Shown in pieces: positions 45,612 to 56,206 of a DNA stretch of 64,000 bases; within the stretch, counting starts at the first letter, position 1; each line of letters opens with the position of its first letter. Under the pieces are notes generated by a model. The model saw nothing but the letters and a program-made list of their open reading frames with translations, had not been told where the DNA came from and ran no database searches. Origin of the DNA: Porphyrobacter sp. AAP60 (GTDB lineage: Bacteria > Pseudomonadota > Alphaproteobacteria > Sphingomonadales > Sphingomonadaceae); the NCBI RefSeq assembly GCF_001296025.1, contig NZ_LJHV01000023.1, positions 186,001 to 250,000 of the forward strand. The letters are read 5' to 3'. The position numbers were made by a program, and so were the translations under genes.

Positions 45612-45884
45612 TTAGCGGTCGGCGCGTTCTGCGAACCTGCTGCGCAGATCGATCAGGTGGACTGGCAGTGACGCCGCCAGCGGCAAGGCAACCCACCACC
45701 AATCCGCGCCCACCAGCGCCGCGCGCAGACCCAGCACGATCAATGCCGCCGGGCCAAGCAGAGCGAGCACCGCCCCCCAGCCCCAGCCACGCGCCAGCCG
45801 CAGCCACGCCGCCTCGATCACCAGCACGCCAAGGATCAGATCAGCCGCGTGGCCAGAAGCGAACAGCCAGTCCATCGCGGCCAT
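45612..45884 (-). CDS. Small membrane protein of unknown function
   Basis: 90 residues from the ATG at 45884. Three likely membrane spans (LILGVLVIEAAWLRLA, WGAVLALLGPAALIVLGLRAALV, WWVALPLAASLPVHLIDL) and a short basic tail. The WLRLARGWGW and P-V-H-L-x-D-L-R-x-R elements recur in small membrane proteins located next to tspO in relatives, as far as I recall. It lies 12 bp after tspO in the same direction, so is probably co-transcribed. No function assigned. Confidence 0.65.
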   Translation of the reverse strand: MAAMDWLFASGHAADLILGVLVIEAAWLRLARGWGWGAVLALLGPAALIVLGLRAALVGADWWWVALPLAASLPVHLIDLRSRFAERADR

Positions 45885-45896
45885 CACCTTCCAGCC

Positions 45897-46379
45897 TCAG
45901 CCGAAGGGCGCGTTCAGCTGCACCACCGCCCAATTGAGCGCCGCCGCAAAGCTGACCCACGCAAGGTAGGGCACCAGCAGCCAAGCTGCGCTTTTGGAAA
46001 AGCGCCCGCAGAACACAATCATCGCGAGGATCGAAAGCCACAGCACGATCACTTCGGCAAAGGCCCAGTCGGGGCGTTGCAGGCGGAAGAAGATCAGGCT
46101 CCAGCTGATGTTGAGAAAGCCGTTGAGCGCGAACAAGCCCAGCACCCATTCCGCCGCCGCCGATGTCGGCGCGGCGCGCCAGGCGGTGATCCCGGCCACA
46201 GTGATCAGCGCATAGATCAGCGTCCAGCCGATCGGGAACAGAACATCGGGCGGGTTCCAGTCCGGCTTGGCCAATGCCTGATACCACGGGCCAAGGTCGG
46301 TCACCGTCGCCCCCAGTGCGGCCACGCACACGGCCATGGCCGTGGCGATCGTCACCGGGATAATCATCAATCTGCTCAT
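45897..46379 (-). CDS. tspO: TspO/MBR-family tryptophan-rich sensory protein
   Basis: 160 residues from the ATG at 46379. Five spans and family motifs: WYQALAKPDWNPPDVLFPIGWTLIYAL, ALNGFLNISWSLIFFRLQRPDWAF and the C-terminal VPYLAWVSFAAALNWAVVQLN. TspO (CrtK) binds porphyrins and in Rhodobacter negatively affects photosynthesis-gene expression in response to oxygen. It sits 43 bp downstream of bchP, likely in the bchG-bch2-bchP operon. Confidence 0.95.
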   Translation of the reverse strand: MSRLMIIPVTIATAMAVCVAALGATVTDLGPWYQALAKPDWNPPDVLFPIGWTLIYALITVAGITAWRAAPTSAAAEWVLGLFALNGFLNISWSLIFFRLQRPDWAFAEVIVLWLSILAMIVFCGRFSKSAAWLLVPYLAWVSFAAALNWAVVQLNAPFG

Positions 46380-46422
46380 AGGCGTTGGTCTAGGTCGCGC
46401 GCCCGCTCGCTGCAATGCCTGA

Positions 46423-47619
46423 TCAGTGCGTGGCAGGTCTCAGGCCCAGCAAGTGGGCGGTGTCTTTCAGGAAGATCTTGATGTGCGCCATCGGTTTGGC
46501 GCGCACCAGCTTCTTGTGCATGTAGGCCTGCCAGGTCAGTTCCTGCACATCCTTGTCATCGCACATGGTGACAAAACGTTCGCGGCGCTTGTCGGACGAA
46601 TACCAGAAATACTGCATCATCCCCAGCACCCAGAACACCTTGCCATGTTCCGACATGAAGCGTTTGCGTGCGGTGCGCAGCTGCTTGGCCTCGCCGGTCT
46701 TGAGGAAGGTGGCGGCGGCCTCGCCAACATAGCGTCCGCCGACCATCGCATAATAGATCCCCTCGCCCGAGGCAGGGGCAACCACGCCCGCCGCATCGCC
46801 GGCGACGATCACGTCCGCGCCATTATCCCAGCGCTTGAGCGGCTTCAACGGGATCGGCGCACCTTCGCGGCGCAGCGTCTCGCACCGTTCAAGGCCGAGG
46901 TCGTCGCGCATGGTGGCAATCGCGCCGCGCAGGCTGAAGCCCTTGTTGGCGCTGCCGACACCGATGCTCGCGGTATCGCCATGCGGGAACACCCAGGCAT
47001 AGAAATCGGGCGAGAGGCGGCCCTGATAATAGACATCGCAGCGCGAGGCATCGAACTGGTCGGTGTTGCGCGGCGGGGATTTGATGATCTCGTGATAGGC
47101 GAAAACGCACGGGATTCGCTCTGCGCCGACAAGACATTGCTTGGCCACGGCAGACCGCGCCCCGTCCGCGCCGATCACCACGCGGGCGCGCACGCTTTCG
47201 ATCGGCCCGCCGCGGCTGCGACGGAAAGTGACGATCGGGTGCGCCGCATCATCGCGCTCGATCTTTTCGAAGGTGGCGGTCAGGCGTTCGGCGCCCGAAT
47301 GGCGGGCGCGTTCACGCAGCCACTCGTCAAACTCCTCACGGTCGACCATGCCGACATAGCCGATTTCGCCCACCGGCATATCGACGGCGCGGCCCGAAGG
47401 CGCGATCATCCGGGCGGAACGCGCCTTGGCGACCAGCAGGCTTTGGGGAATGTCGAAATCGGCCAGCAGGCGCGGCGGCACCGCTCCGCCGCAGGGCTTG
47501 ATCCGCCCGCCACGTTCGATCAGCAGCACCGAATGGCCTGCCAGTGCAAGATCGGTCGCCGCTGTCGCACCCGAAGGGCCGCCGCCGATGATCACCGCGT
47601 CATAGATCGTCTGGTTCAT
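46423..47619 (-). CDS. bchP: Geranylgeranyl diphosphate/bacteriochlorophyll reductase
   Basis: 398 residues from the ATG at 47619 (MNQTIYDAVIIGGGPSGATAATDLALAG), overlapping the upstream gene's stop by 4 bp. FAD motif at the start; PCGGAVPPRLL; DVIVAGDAAGVVAPASGEGIYYAM is the second flavin motif. It reduces the geranylgeranyl tail to phytyl. Confidence 0.96.
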   Translation of the reverse strand: MNQTIYDAVIIGGGPSGATAATDLALAGHSVLLIERGGRIKPCGGAVPPRLLADFDIPQSLLVAKARSARMIAPSGRAVDMPVGEIGYVGMVDREEFDEWLRERARHSGAERLTATFEKIERDDAAHPIVTFRRSRGGPIESVRARVVIGADGARSAVAKQCLVGAERIPCVFAYHEIIKSPPRNTDQFDASRCDVYYQGRLSPDFYAWVFPHGDTASIGVGSANKGFSLRGAIATMRDDLGLERCETLRREGAPIPLKPLKRWDNGADVIVAGDAAGVVAPASGEGIYYAMVGGRYVGEAAATFLKTGEAKQLRTARKRFMSEHGKVFWVLGMMQYFWYSSDKRRERFVTMCDDKDVQELTWQAYMHKKLVRAKPMAHIKIFLKDTAHLLGLRPATH

Positions 47620-48977
47620 GCGAACACTTCCCTCTCCCGTGTGGCCAGACCGGCGCGTAGCGCTGCTCCGCCTGTCGCCCTGATGGCGAGAATGGCAGCC
47701 AGCACGAACGCGGCTGCCTCGATCATGAAAATCAGCTGGAAGGCCGCGCCGTCGCTGGCCAGCGCCGCGCGCGCGAGATCGACGCCGACTGCGCCGCTCA
47801 GCCCGCCCAGCCCGAAAGCAATCGCTTGGCTGGCGCCCCACACGCCCATGCGCACGCCTTCGCGCGTCTTGGCGCCTGCGCCTGCAAGCCCCATCATCGC
47901 CCCGATCGCGGCGACAGCGAACACGCCATTGCCCAGCCCCAGCACGAACACATTGATCCCCAGCGGCCAGCCCGGCCCGCTGATTGCCGCCAGCCCGAGC
48001 GCAGCCAGCGCCGCGGCGGACATCAGGCACCCGCTGACCACCCACACCCGCAACCCGTCGGGCCGCTTTCCAGTGAAGGCACTGCCGCCGATCCCGGTAA
48101 TGATCATGCCGATCAGAATGCCGCCCTGATGCTGTCCGCCCAGCTGTGTCGATTGCCCCGGTGTCATCCCGAAGATCAGGCCCGCAAAGGGTTCAAGGAT
48201 CAGATCCTGCATCGAGAAAGCGATCATCGACACGAAGATGAAGATGGTGAAGCGCCGCGCGGCAGGCTCGTTCCAGATTTCGGCAATCGCCGCACGGAAA
48301 TCGGGCGCGGCCTCGTTGCGCGCCGCCGCGCCGAACTGGCCTGCCTGCCGTTCCAGCCGGAAGGTCGCCAGCACTGTCAGCGTCACCATCGCCAGCGCCA
48401 ATCCGCCTGCCACCAGCAACAACCGCTCCTGCGAGAACGGCTTGAGCAACTGGCCGACGGTGATCGCGGACACCACGATCCCGGCTACCATCATGATCCA
48501 TGTTACCGCTGCCGCAGCCGCCCGTCGCTGCGGCGCGACACCCGATGCCAGCAGCGCGAGCGCCGATGTGCCACCTGCGCCAACGCCCACGCCGATCAGC
48601 GAATAGGCCAGCACCGCCAGCGCGAAACCGGGTGCAAAGGCGCTCTCCATCCAGATCGTCGCCTGCGTTGCCAAAACGCCGCCCGCCGCCAGCACAGCCA
48701 CACCGCCGATAATCCAGCGGGTGCGATTATTGCCCTTGTCCGAAGCATGGCCCCACAGCGGACGACCCAGTTGCACCCCATAATGCCATGCCACCAGCCC
48801 GGCGGGAATTGCGGCAAGCATCCCGAGTTCCACCACCATCACGCGGTTGAGAACTGTCGTTGCCAGCATCACCAGCGCGCCGATGGAGGCTTGCACCAGC
48901 CCGATACGCACAATGCCGAGCCAGCCAAAGCCGGTATTCTTCGCCTCGGTCAGCGGAGAGGCAAGTGGGGCGTGCAT
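47616..48977 (-). CDS. bch2: PucC-family (BCD) MFS-type transporter/assembly factor
   Basis: 453 residues, about 12 spans. PucC-type segments: LNRVMVVELGMLAAIPAGLVAWHYGVQLGRPLWGHASD and AFSMQDLILEPFAGLIFGMTPGQST. It lies between bchG and bchP, as the bch2/orf428-type genes in other PGCs, whose role in pigment handling or light-harvesting assembly is not settled. It shares overlaps with both neighbours. Confidence 0.9.
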   Translation of the reverse strand: MHAPLASPLTEAKNTGFGWLGIVRIGLVQASIGALVMLATTVLNRVMVVELGMLAAIPAGLVAWHYGVQLGRPLWGHASDKGNNRTRWIIGGVAVLAAGGVLATQATIWMESAFAPGFALAVLAYSLIGVGVGAGGTSALALLASGVAPQRRAAAAAVTWIMMVAGIVVSAITVGQLLKPFSQERLLLVAGGLALAMVTLTVLATFRLERQAGQFGAAARNEAAPDFRAAIAEIWNEPAARRFTIFIFVSMIAFSMQDLILEPFAGLIFGMTPGQSTQLGGQHQGGILIGMIITGIGGSAFTGKRPDGLRVWVVSGCLMSAAALAALGLAAISGPGWPLGINVFVLGLGNGVFAVAAIGAMMGLAGAGAKTREGVRMGVWGASQAIAFGLGGLSGAVGVDLARAALASDGAAFQLIFMIEAAAFVLAAILAIRATGGAALRAGLATREREVFA

Positions 48978-49891
48978 CAGATATAGCCCCCAAGGCCCAG
49001 CGCCGCCGCCAGCATCCCCAGCACATACAGCGTCACGCCAACACCATTATACCAGGGGGCATATTGCTTGGGATCGCGCAGCAGCTTGGGCATTGCGCCG
49101 ATCTGCGCGGCCAGCACCGCACCAACAATCACGGCGGAAAGCGTGAAGCCCCACACCGCCAGAAGCGCAATCACAATCACCTGCGCCCCTGCCATCGTGG
49201 CGCAGGCAAACCGGGCCGCGCCGCTTACGCCCATGGTGACGGGCAGCGATTTGAGGCCGGTGGCCTTGTCGCCTTCAACCGCCTTGAAATCGTTCAGCGT
49301 CATGATCCCGTGCGCGCCGATGGAATAGAGCGCCAGCACGATCAGAACTTCCATCGCGGGCAGCGCGCCCAGCATCACGGTTGCGCCGGTGAACCAGCTC
49401 AGCCCTTCGTAGGTGAAGCCGACCACCGCAGGCCCTGTCCACCCGCTTGTCTTGAACCGGAACGGCGGCGCGGAGTAGCCCCATGCGAGCGCGAGGCCGA
49501 CCAGACCGGCAACAAACACCAGCGGGCCGAGCAGCCAGCCGACCGCGGCGGAAATCACTGTCATGATCAGCGCGATATAAAGGCCCCAGCGTCCGCCAAT
49601 GCGGCCCGAAGGGATCGGGCGATCGGGTTCGTTGATGGCATCGACGTGGCGATCGAACCAGTCGTTCACCGCCTGGCTGGTGCCGCACACCAATGGCCCG
49701 GCCAGCAAAACACCGCCCGCCACGAACCACAGCCGCCCATCCAACCCTGCGCCGGACGATACCGCCCCGCACATGAAAGCCCACATCGGGGGAAACCAGG
49801 TGATGGGTTTGAGGAGCTCCAGTACATCGCGCGGATGGGGCCGCCGCGCCGAAGTGGGCGCATTGCGAGTCGAAGTTACCGAATGCTCCAT
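48977..49891 (-). CDS. bchG: Bacteriochlorophyll synthase (UbiA family)
   Basis: 304 residues. Prenyltransferase Asp motifs NDWFDRHVDAINEPDRPIPSGR and NDFKAVEGDKATGLKSLP, plus KPITWFPPMWAFMCG at the N-terminus. It esterifies bacteriochlorophyllide with geranylgeranyl diphosphate. The ATG at 49891 lies just 6 bp after a -10-like element, so the mRNA may be nearly leaderless. Confidence 0.96.
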   Translation of the reverse strand: MEHSVTSTRNAPTSARRPHPRDVLELLKPITWFPPMWAFMCGAVSSGAGLDGRLWFVAGGVLLAGPLVCGTSQAVNDWFDRHVDAINEPDRPIPSGRIGGRWGLYIALIMTVISAAVGWLLGPLVFVAGLVGLALAWGYSAPPFRFKTSGWTGPAVVGFTYEGLSWFTGATVMLGALPAMEVLIVLALYSIGAHGIMTLNDFKAVEGDKATGLKSLPVTMGVSGAARFACATMAGAQVIVIALLAVWGFTLSAVIVGAVLAAQIGAMPKLLRDPKQYAPWYNGVGVTLYVLGMLAAALGLGGYI

Positions 49892-49920
49892 GTAATCAAG
49901 CTATGCCTGACAGACCGAAG

Positions 49921-49938
49921 CGTCAAATTAATTTGACA
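49921..49938. promoter_or_regulatory. PpsR-like box at bchG
   Basis: CGTCAAATTAATTTGACA has one mismatch to TGT-N12-ACA. On the minus strand its TTGACG forms a -35-like element, with TAGCTT 17 bp downstream. It is adjacent to the bchG start. Confidence 0.7.
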
Positions 49939-50074
49939 CTATATTTCCGGCAGACAGCAGTTTTTGCGGTTGAATTGGCAAGCGCGCGCCCATTGTGTCA
50001 AATGTGACGCTGTCAGGCTGGCTGGATGTTGGAAGAATCGGGAGGGTTGCGGCCTGGTCGCTCAGACCCCCTCC

Positions 50075-50108
50075 AGGTCGCGCCAGGCCCCGTTTAGGTC
50101 GCGCCAGG
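50075..50108. repeat. Direct repeat of AGGTCGCGCCAGG, 21-bp period
   Basis: Two identical 13-mers at 50075-50087 and 50096-50108, centre spacing 21 bp (two helical turns), in the ppsR-bchG intergenic region. Confidence 0.8.
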
Positions 50109-50194
50109 TGCGCCTTAGACCCCGTCCAGCCTCGTTTTGATGCCGGTTAGGACAAGCGTGCAGAAGGCAGGCAATTTGCCTACATTGCAGTGAT

Positions 50195-51616
50195 TTAATC
50201 GCCGTCACCTGTCAGATTGCCAAGGCCGTAGCGGTGCAGCTTGGAATAGAGGCTCTGGCGCGACAGGCCGAGGATTTCAGCCGCCGATGCACGGTTGTCC
50301 GAAGTGTAGGACAGCGCTGCTTCGATGCACAAACGTTCAATCAAATCAGTGCTTTCGCGCACAATATCTTTCAGGCTCATACGCCCGACCAGCTCGGTCA
50401 ACTGTTCGACCGAACGCGGCAGATCCTGCTGACCGGGGGGCAAATCGCGCAGGCGACGGCCAACGGGGCGGATGACGAATGCGTAATAGGCATCCTCTCC
50501 GCCGGTTCTTACCGCTGACAATTCAACAGGTTCGCCCTCGATCTCGTGGCCCACTCGCAGCACCGTGGCAACATTGCGCGCCGATCCGTGCTGGTCGATC
50601 TGGCCTTCGATCAGATCGAGATCGATTCCCGGCCGCCCGATCGATTCCGACAGGTGCCGCCCGCGCAGTTGATCGACGCTAGCTGCCTGAAGAAGCTCGA
50701 CAAATGCGGCATTTGCGGTGACGATTTCAAGGTTGGCATCGGCCACCACGAAGGCATCGGGCATCAGATCGACCAGTTCCAGCACCGGCGAGAAATCCGA
50801 TGCCGGACGATCATTGGCCTGCACCAGACGCATCAGCAAAAACTGTCCGCGATCCTGGGTGAACCCGGCGACCGAGGTCATGACCTCGCGCGCGCCCCTC
50901 GCGATGCGCACCCGTACCGGACTGACCGTATCGGAAACCAGTGCCGCGCCGATCACCGCCTGCATTGCTTCGTGGGAGTTTTTATCGATAAATGTCAGCA
51001 GCTTCTTGCCCGGAAGGCTGGCATTGCGCGCGCCGACGAGCATGTGTGCAGCCGGGTTAGCCTCTCGGATCCGCAGCGTGCCTGCCTCGATAATCAGAAC
51101 CGGTTCGGTCGACCGTTCGAACAGCATCCGGTACCGCGCCTCAAGCTGGCGCATCCGCAGATAATCACGCTCCAGCGATTGCTGCACCTGAAGCAGGCGT
51201 TGCTGCAAGCGCCCGGCTTCGCGCAGATCGCGCCCGAAAGCGATGCGATGCTCGCCGCCATTGACGCTGAGCACGGCATAGCGGATCGGCACGTCGCCTT
51301 CGCGTGAAGGGTGGTTGACTTGCCGCCAGTGTTGCACTTCTCCGCGCCGGGCGGCGGCCAGCATCTCCATGATTTTCGGGCGACTTTCATCGGTCACCGT
51401 CTCGATCCAGTTGGTGCCGACCCAATCGGCAAAGGCCGGAAACTCGCGCGGATCGAAGGCCGCATCTAGGATGGTTCCGGTATCGTCAAGCACCAGCGTG
51501 ACATCGCCGGCGACCATCGCCAGCTTCATCGCCGCATCGGCATCGAGCGTATCGAACAGCTCTGCCGCCTTCCCGAACGGGTGCTTGCCTTCAATGCTGT
51601 GTTTGCGGGTGAGCAT
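50195..51616 (-). CDS. ppsR: Photosynthesis gene repressor
   Basis: 473 residues. An N-terminal region, two or more PAS domains (ARYRMLFERSTEPVLIIEAGTL and ELVDLMPDAFVVADANLEIVTAN), and a C-terminal Fis-type HTH (DNRASAAEILGLSRQSLYSKLHRYGLG, about 438-465). The Cys in RLCIEAAL just before the HTH corresponds in position to the redox Cys of Rhodobacter PpsR/CrtJ, as inferred by alignment from memory. It binds TGT-N12-ACA boxes such as those at crtD/F, bchC, bchG and bchF. It lies 14 bp after aerR. Confidence 0.95.
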   Translation of the reverse strand: MLTRKHSIEGKHPFGKAAELFDTLDADAAMKLAMVAGDVTLVLDDTGTILDAAFDPREFPAFADWVGTNWIETVTDESRPKIMEMLAAARRGEVQHWRQVNHPSREGDVPIRYAVLSVNGGEHRIAFGRDLREAGRLQQRLLQVQQSLERDYLRMRQLEARYRMLFERSTEPVLIIEAGTLRIREANPAAHMLVGARNASLPGKKLLTFIDKNSHEAMQAVIGAALVSDTVSPVRVRIARGAREVMTSVAGFTQDRGQFLLMRLVQANDRPASDFSPVLELVDLMPDAFVVADANLEIVTANAAFVELLQAASVDQLRGRHLSESIGRPGIDLDLIEGQIDQHGSARNVATVLRVGHEIEGEPVELSAVRTGGEDAYYAFVIRPVGRRLRDLPPGQQDLPRSVEQLTELVGRMSLKDIVRESTDLIERLCIEAALSYTSDNRASAAEILGLSRQSLYSKLHRYGLGNLTGDGD

Positions 51617-51630
51617 GGGGTGCGCCGAAC

Positions 51631-52527
51631 CTATCGCAGGTTCGAACTGGCAGCAGCGGGAGACCTGATCAGACTGTTGGCAACATCAAGCGCCGTCAGG
51701 GCATCCGCTCCGGTCCCATCGGCACCGACTTCGTTAGCGATATCAGGGTTTTCGTTGATCATTCTTCCGCCAACAAGCACGATGATGTGGGGGTTGGCAG
51801 ATACGTTCCGCATCGCCTTGATGAGGTTGCCGAGCGCGGCGCTAGGGCAATCACGACCGAGGGTCAATCCTGCCAGATCAAAGGGCTGACGGGCCAGCCG
51901 ATCGAGCAATTCGCGCCGTTCAGGCTTGACCAGCGCCTCGCTTTTCCAGCCGCCGCGGGCGAACACCTCGTCGATCATCAGTGTGCCGAAATTGTGGTTA
52001 TCGCCGGGCATCGGCGAAAACAGCGCCGAGCGTTGCGGACAAATCGCGCCATGTTCGCTCGGCGAACGGGCTGCTATTTCGCGCATCACTTCCTGAAGGC
52101 GCCACAAACCCATTGTAACATCGAGGAAATCACACTCGTCGGTTTCCCACATCTCGCCCAGCTTGCGGGCAGCAGGCGCCAGCAGATCAAGGCAGATCGT
52201 CTCGACACTGGCGCCATTGGCGATGAAGCCGTCAACTTCTTCAAGCAGGCTGGCCGCCTCAAGCCGCAGGGGCAACAGCGCGAAGCGCGAAGCATCTTCG
52301 GGGTTAATCGGGCGCCCGCCTCTGGTCGTAGCCGCGTCACCGCCGCTGGCATGAGCCATCAGCAGGCGCGGGATAATTTCGCTTTCAATCACAAGGTTAA
52401 TCGAGTCAGGCTGGTCCATCTTGGCTATCGCAGATCGCCGCCGCGCCAGCTCCAGCGGAGCAGAAATCACCCCTCGCAGCACGGCAGAACTTGCAACAAA
52501 CATGCCGGAAGCCTTGGACTCAGCCAT
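51631..52527 (-). CDS. ppaA: B12-type antirepressor of PpsR
   Basis: 298 residues, AerR/PpaA family. N-terminal helical part, helical cap (FIANGASVETICLDLLAPAARKLGEMWETDECDFLDVTMG), then a B12-binding Rossmann-like domain with the His-bearing motif GDNHNFGTLMID (His at about 177) and VGGRMINENP. In Rhodobacter it modulates PpsR in response to light or cobalamin. The ATG follows GGGGAGGG. It is upstream of ppsR in the same operon. Confidence 0.92.
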   Translation of the reverse strand: MAESKASGMFVASSAVLRGVISAPLELARRRSAIAKMDQPDSINLVIESEIIPRLLMAHASGGDAATTRGGRPINPEDASRFALLPLRLEAASLLEEVDGFIANGASVETICLDLLAPAARKLGEMWETDECDFLDVTMGLWRLQEVMREIAARSPSEHGAICPQRSALFSPMPGDNHNFGTLMIDEVFARGGWKSEALVKPERRELLDRLARQPFDLAGLTLGRDCPSAALGNLIKAMRNVSANPHIIVLVGGRMINENPDIANEVGADGTGADALTALDVANSLIRSPAAASSNLR

Positions 52528-52772
52528 TCGTCAGACCCTCCCCAGGTCATGCGGACGAACCTTCCGCAGGAGGTATTGACCGCGCAAATCCAACACGGCC
52601 ACGGCTCTGATCCCGAAAAGCCTGCGACTCTCATGTACGCCTTTTTACAGGCGCGCGCAAATATCCATACCCGGGGAGCGCCATTCGTCAACCAAACTAA
52701 ACGTCCAATCTAGTTGACACTCAAGTTGGAAAGGGTAATCTCTGATTCTGAGAGAAAAGGCTAACGCATCAC
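52528..52772. promoter_or_regulatory. Divergent ppaA/bchF promoter region
   Basis: 245 bp serving the regulatory operon (minus) and the bch operon (plus). The PpsR-like box at 52702-52719 is directly preceded by a weaker CGT-N12-ACG copy starting at 52686, so two sites may lie in tandem. Confidence 0.6.
52702..52719. promoter_or_regulatory. PpsR-like box at bchF
   Basis: CGTCCAATCTAGTTGACA is one base from TGT-N12-ACA. It includes a -35 TTGACA, with TAATCT 16 bp downstream as -10. It sits 54 bp before the bchF ATG. Confidence 0.72.
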
Positions 52773-54631
<1,859 letters not shown>

Positions 54632-54634
54632 GCG

Positions 54635-56206
54635 ATGCAACTGGCAGTCTGGACTTATGAAGGCCCGCCCCACGTCGGCGCGATGCGCGTGGCAACCGCA
54701 ATGGAGAAACTCCATTACGTACTGCACGCGCCGCAGGGCGACACCTACGCCGATCTGCTGTTCACTATGATCGAGCGGAGGGCAAAGCGCCCGCCCGTCA
54801 CCTACACCACCTTCGAAGCGCGCGATCTGGGCAAGGATACCGCGCAAATCTTCCAGGATGCCGCGCGCGAAGCGGTTGCCCGGTTCAACCCGCAGGCGAT
54901 CATCGTTGGCGCATCGTGTACGGCGGAACTGATCCAGGACGATCCGGCCGGCCTGTCCGAGGCGATGGGGCTGCCCTGCCCGGTCATCCCGCTCGAACTG
55001 CCAAGCTACCAGCGCAAGGAAAACTGGGGAGCGTCGGAAACGTTTTACCAGATCGTGCGCAATCTGGCTGACAAGTCGGTGCTGCGCGCGCCCCGCGAAG
55101 GCCGCCCTGCCCGCGTCAACATCCTTGGCCCTACCGCGCTGGGCTTTCGCCACCGCGATGATCTGGTCGAGATCCGCAAGATTCTTGCCCTGCTGGGTGT
55201 CGAGGTCAATCTCGTCGCTCCGCTTGGCGCCACCCCGCAGGACATCACACAGATCGGCGCCGCCGATTTCAACATCGTCCTCTATCCCGAAATCGCAGAT
55301 GAGGCCGCACGCTGGCTCGAAAAGACTTTCGATCAGCCAACCGTGCGGACCGTCCCTATCGGCGTAGGAGCTACCCGCTCCTTCATCGCCGACGTCGCCG
55401 AGCTGGCAGGTGCAGATCCCACGCCTGCCCTCGGCGACACCTCTTCCCGGATGCCCTGGTGGTCACGGTCGGTCGATTCGACCTACCTGACCTCCAAGCG
55501 CGTGTTCATCTTCGGCGATGCGACCCATGCGGTTGCCGCTGCCCGGATCGCCCGCGAGGAACTGGGCTTCGAAGTCTGCGGCCTTGGCTGCTATGCCCGC
55601 GAATTCGCCCGCGAAGTCCGCGCCGAAGCCGCGCGCTGCGGTATCGAGGCGCTGATCACCGATGATCACCTCGCAGTAGAGGATGCGATCGCCGCAGCCG
55701 CGCCGGAACTGGTGCTGGGCACGCAGATGGAACGCCACATCGCCAAGCGGCTGGGCATCCCCTGCGCGGTCATCAGCGCGCCGGTGCACGTGCAGGATTT
55801 CCCCGCGCGCCACTCTCCGCAGATGGGTTTCGAAGGCGCCAACGTGATCTTCGACACCTGGGTGCACCCGCTGGTGATGGGGCTGGAAGAGCATCTGCTC
55901 ACCATGTTCCGCGACGATTTCGAATTTTCCGACGAGGCAGGCGCTTCGCACCACGCAGCCCATTCACCGCGCAGGGCATCAGTGCAGGCAGACGCCGAAA
56001 CGCAGGTTGCCGACATTCCGGCGCCCGCGCTCGCAGAGGCCGGCGCGACAGGCTGGACCGACGAGGCCGAGCGCGAGCTGAAGAAAATCCCCTTCTTCGT
56101 GCGCGGCAAGGCCCGCCGCAACACCGAGGCATTCGCCGCAGCGGATGGCCGCGCGCAGATCGATCTCGAAACCCTCTATGACGCAAAGGCGCATTATGCA
56201 CGGTAA
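54635..56206 (+). CDS. bchB: Dark-operative protochlorophyllide reductase subunit B
   Basis: 523 residues. D36 (in [13 protein letters not shown]) is the unusual Asp ligand of the NB cluster in this enzyme. [15 protein letters not shown] is the key Cys motif. A variable Ala/Glu-rich linker (about 430-470) joins a small C-terminal helical domain ([25 protein letters not shown]). It overlaps bchH by 11 bp. Confidence 0.97.
   Translation: MQLAVWTYEGPPHVGAMRVATAMEKLHYVLHAPQGDTYADLLFTMIERRAKRPPVTYTTFEARDLGKDTAQIFQDAAREAVARFNPQAIIVGASCTAELIQDDPAGLSEAMGLPCPVIPLELPSYQRKENWGASETFYQIVRNLADKSVLRAPREGRPARVNILGPTALGFRHRDDLVEIRKILALLGVEVNLVAPLGATPQDITQIGAADFNIVLYPEIADEAARWLEKTFDQPTVRTVPIGVGATRSFIADVAELAGADPTPALGDTSSRMPWWSRSVDSTYLTSKRVFIFGDATHAVAAARIAREELGFEVCGLGCYAREFAREVRAEAARCGIEALITDDHLAVEDAIAAAAPELVLGTQMERHIAKRLGIPCAVISAPVHVQDFPARHSPQMGFEGANVIFDTWVHPLVMGLEEHLLTMFRDDFEFSDEAGASHHAAHSPRRASVQADAETQVADIPAPALAEAGATGWTDEAERELKKIPFFVRGKARRNTEAFAAADGRAQIDLETLYDAKAHYAR

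Larger units (their letters stand above)
49892..50194. other. Intergenic region between bchG and ppsR
   Basis: 303 bp without a gene. It holds the bchG promoter with a PpsR-like box and a pair of 13-bp direct repeats in a pyrimidine/GC-rich stretch. No clear terminator for ppsR (minus strand reads into it) was found. Confidence 0.6.
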
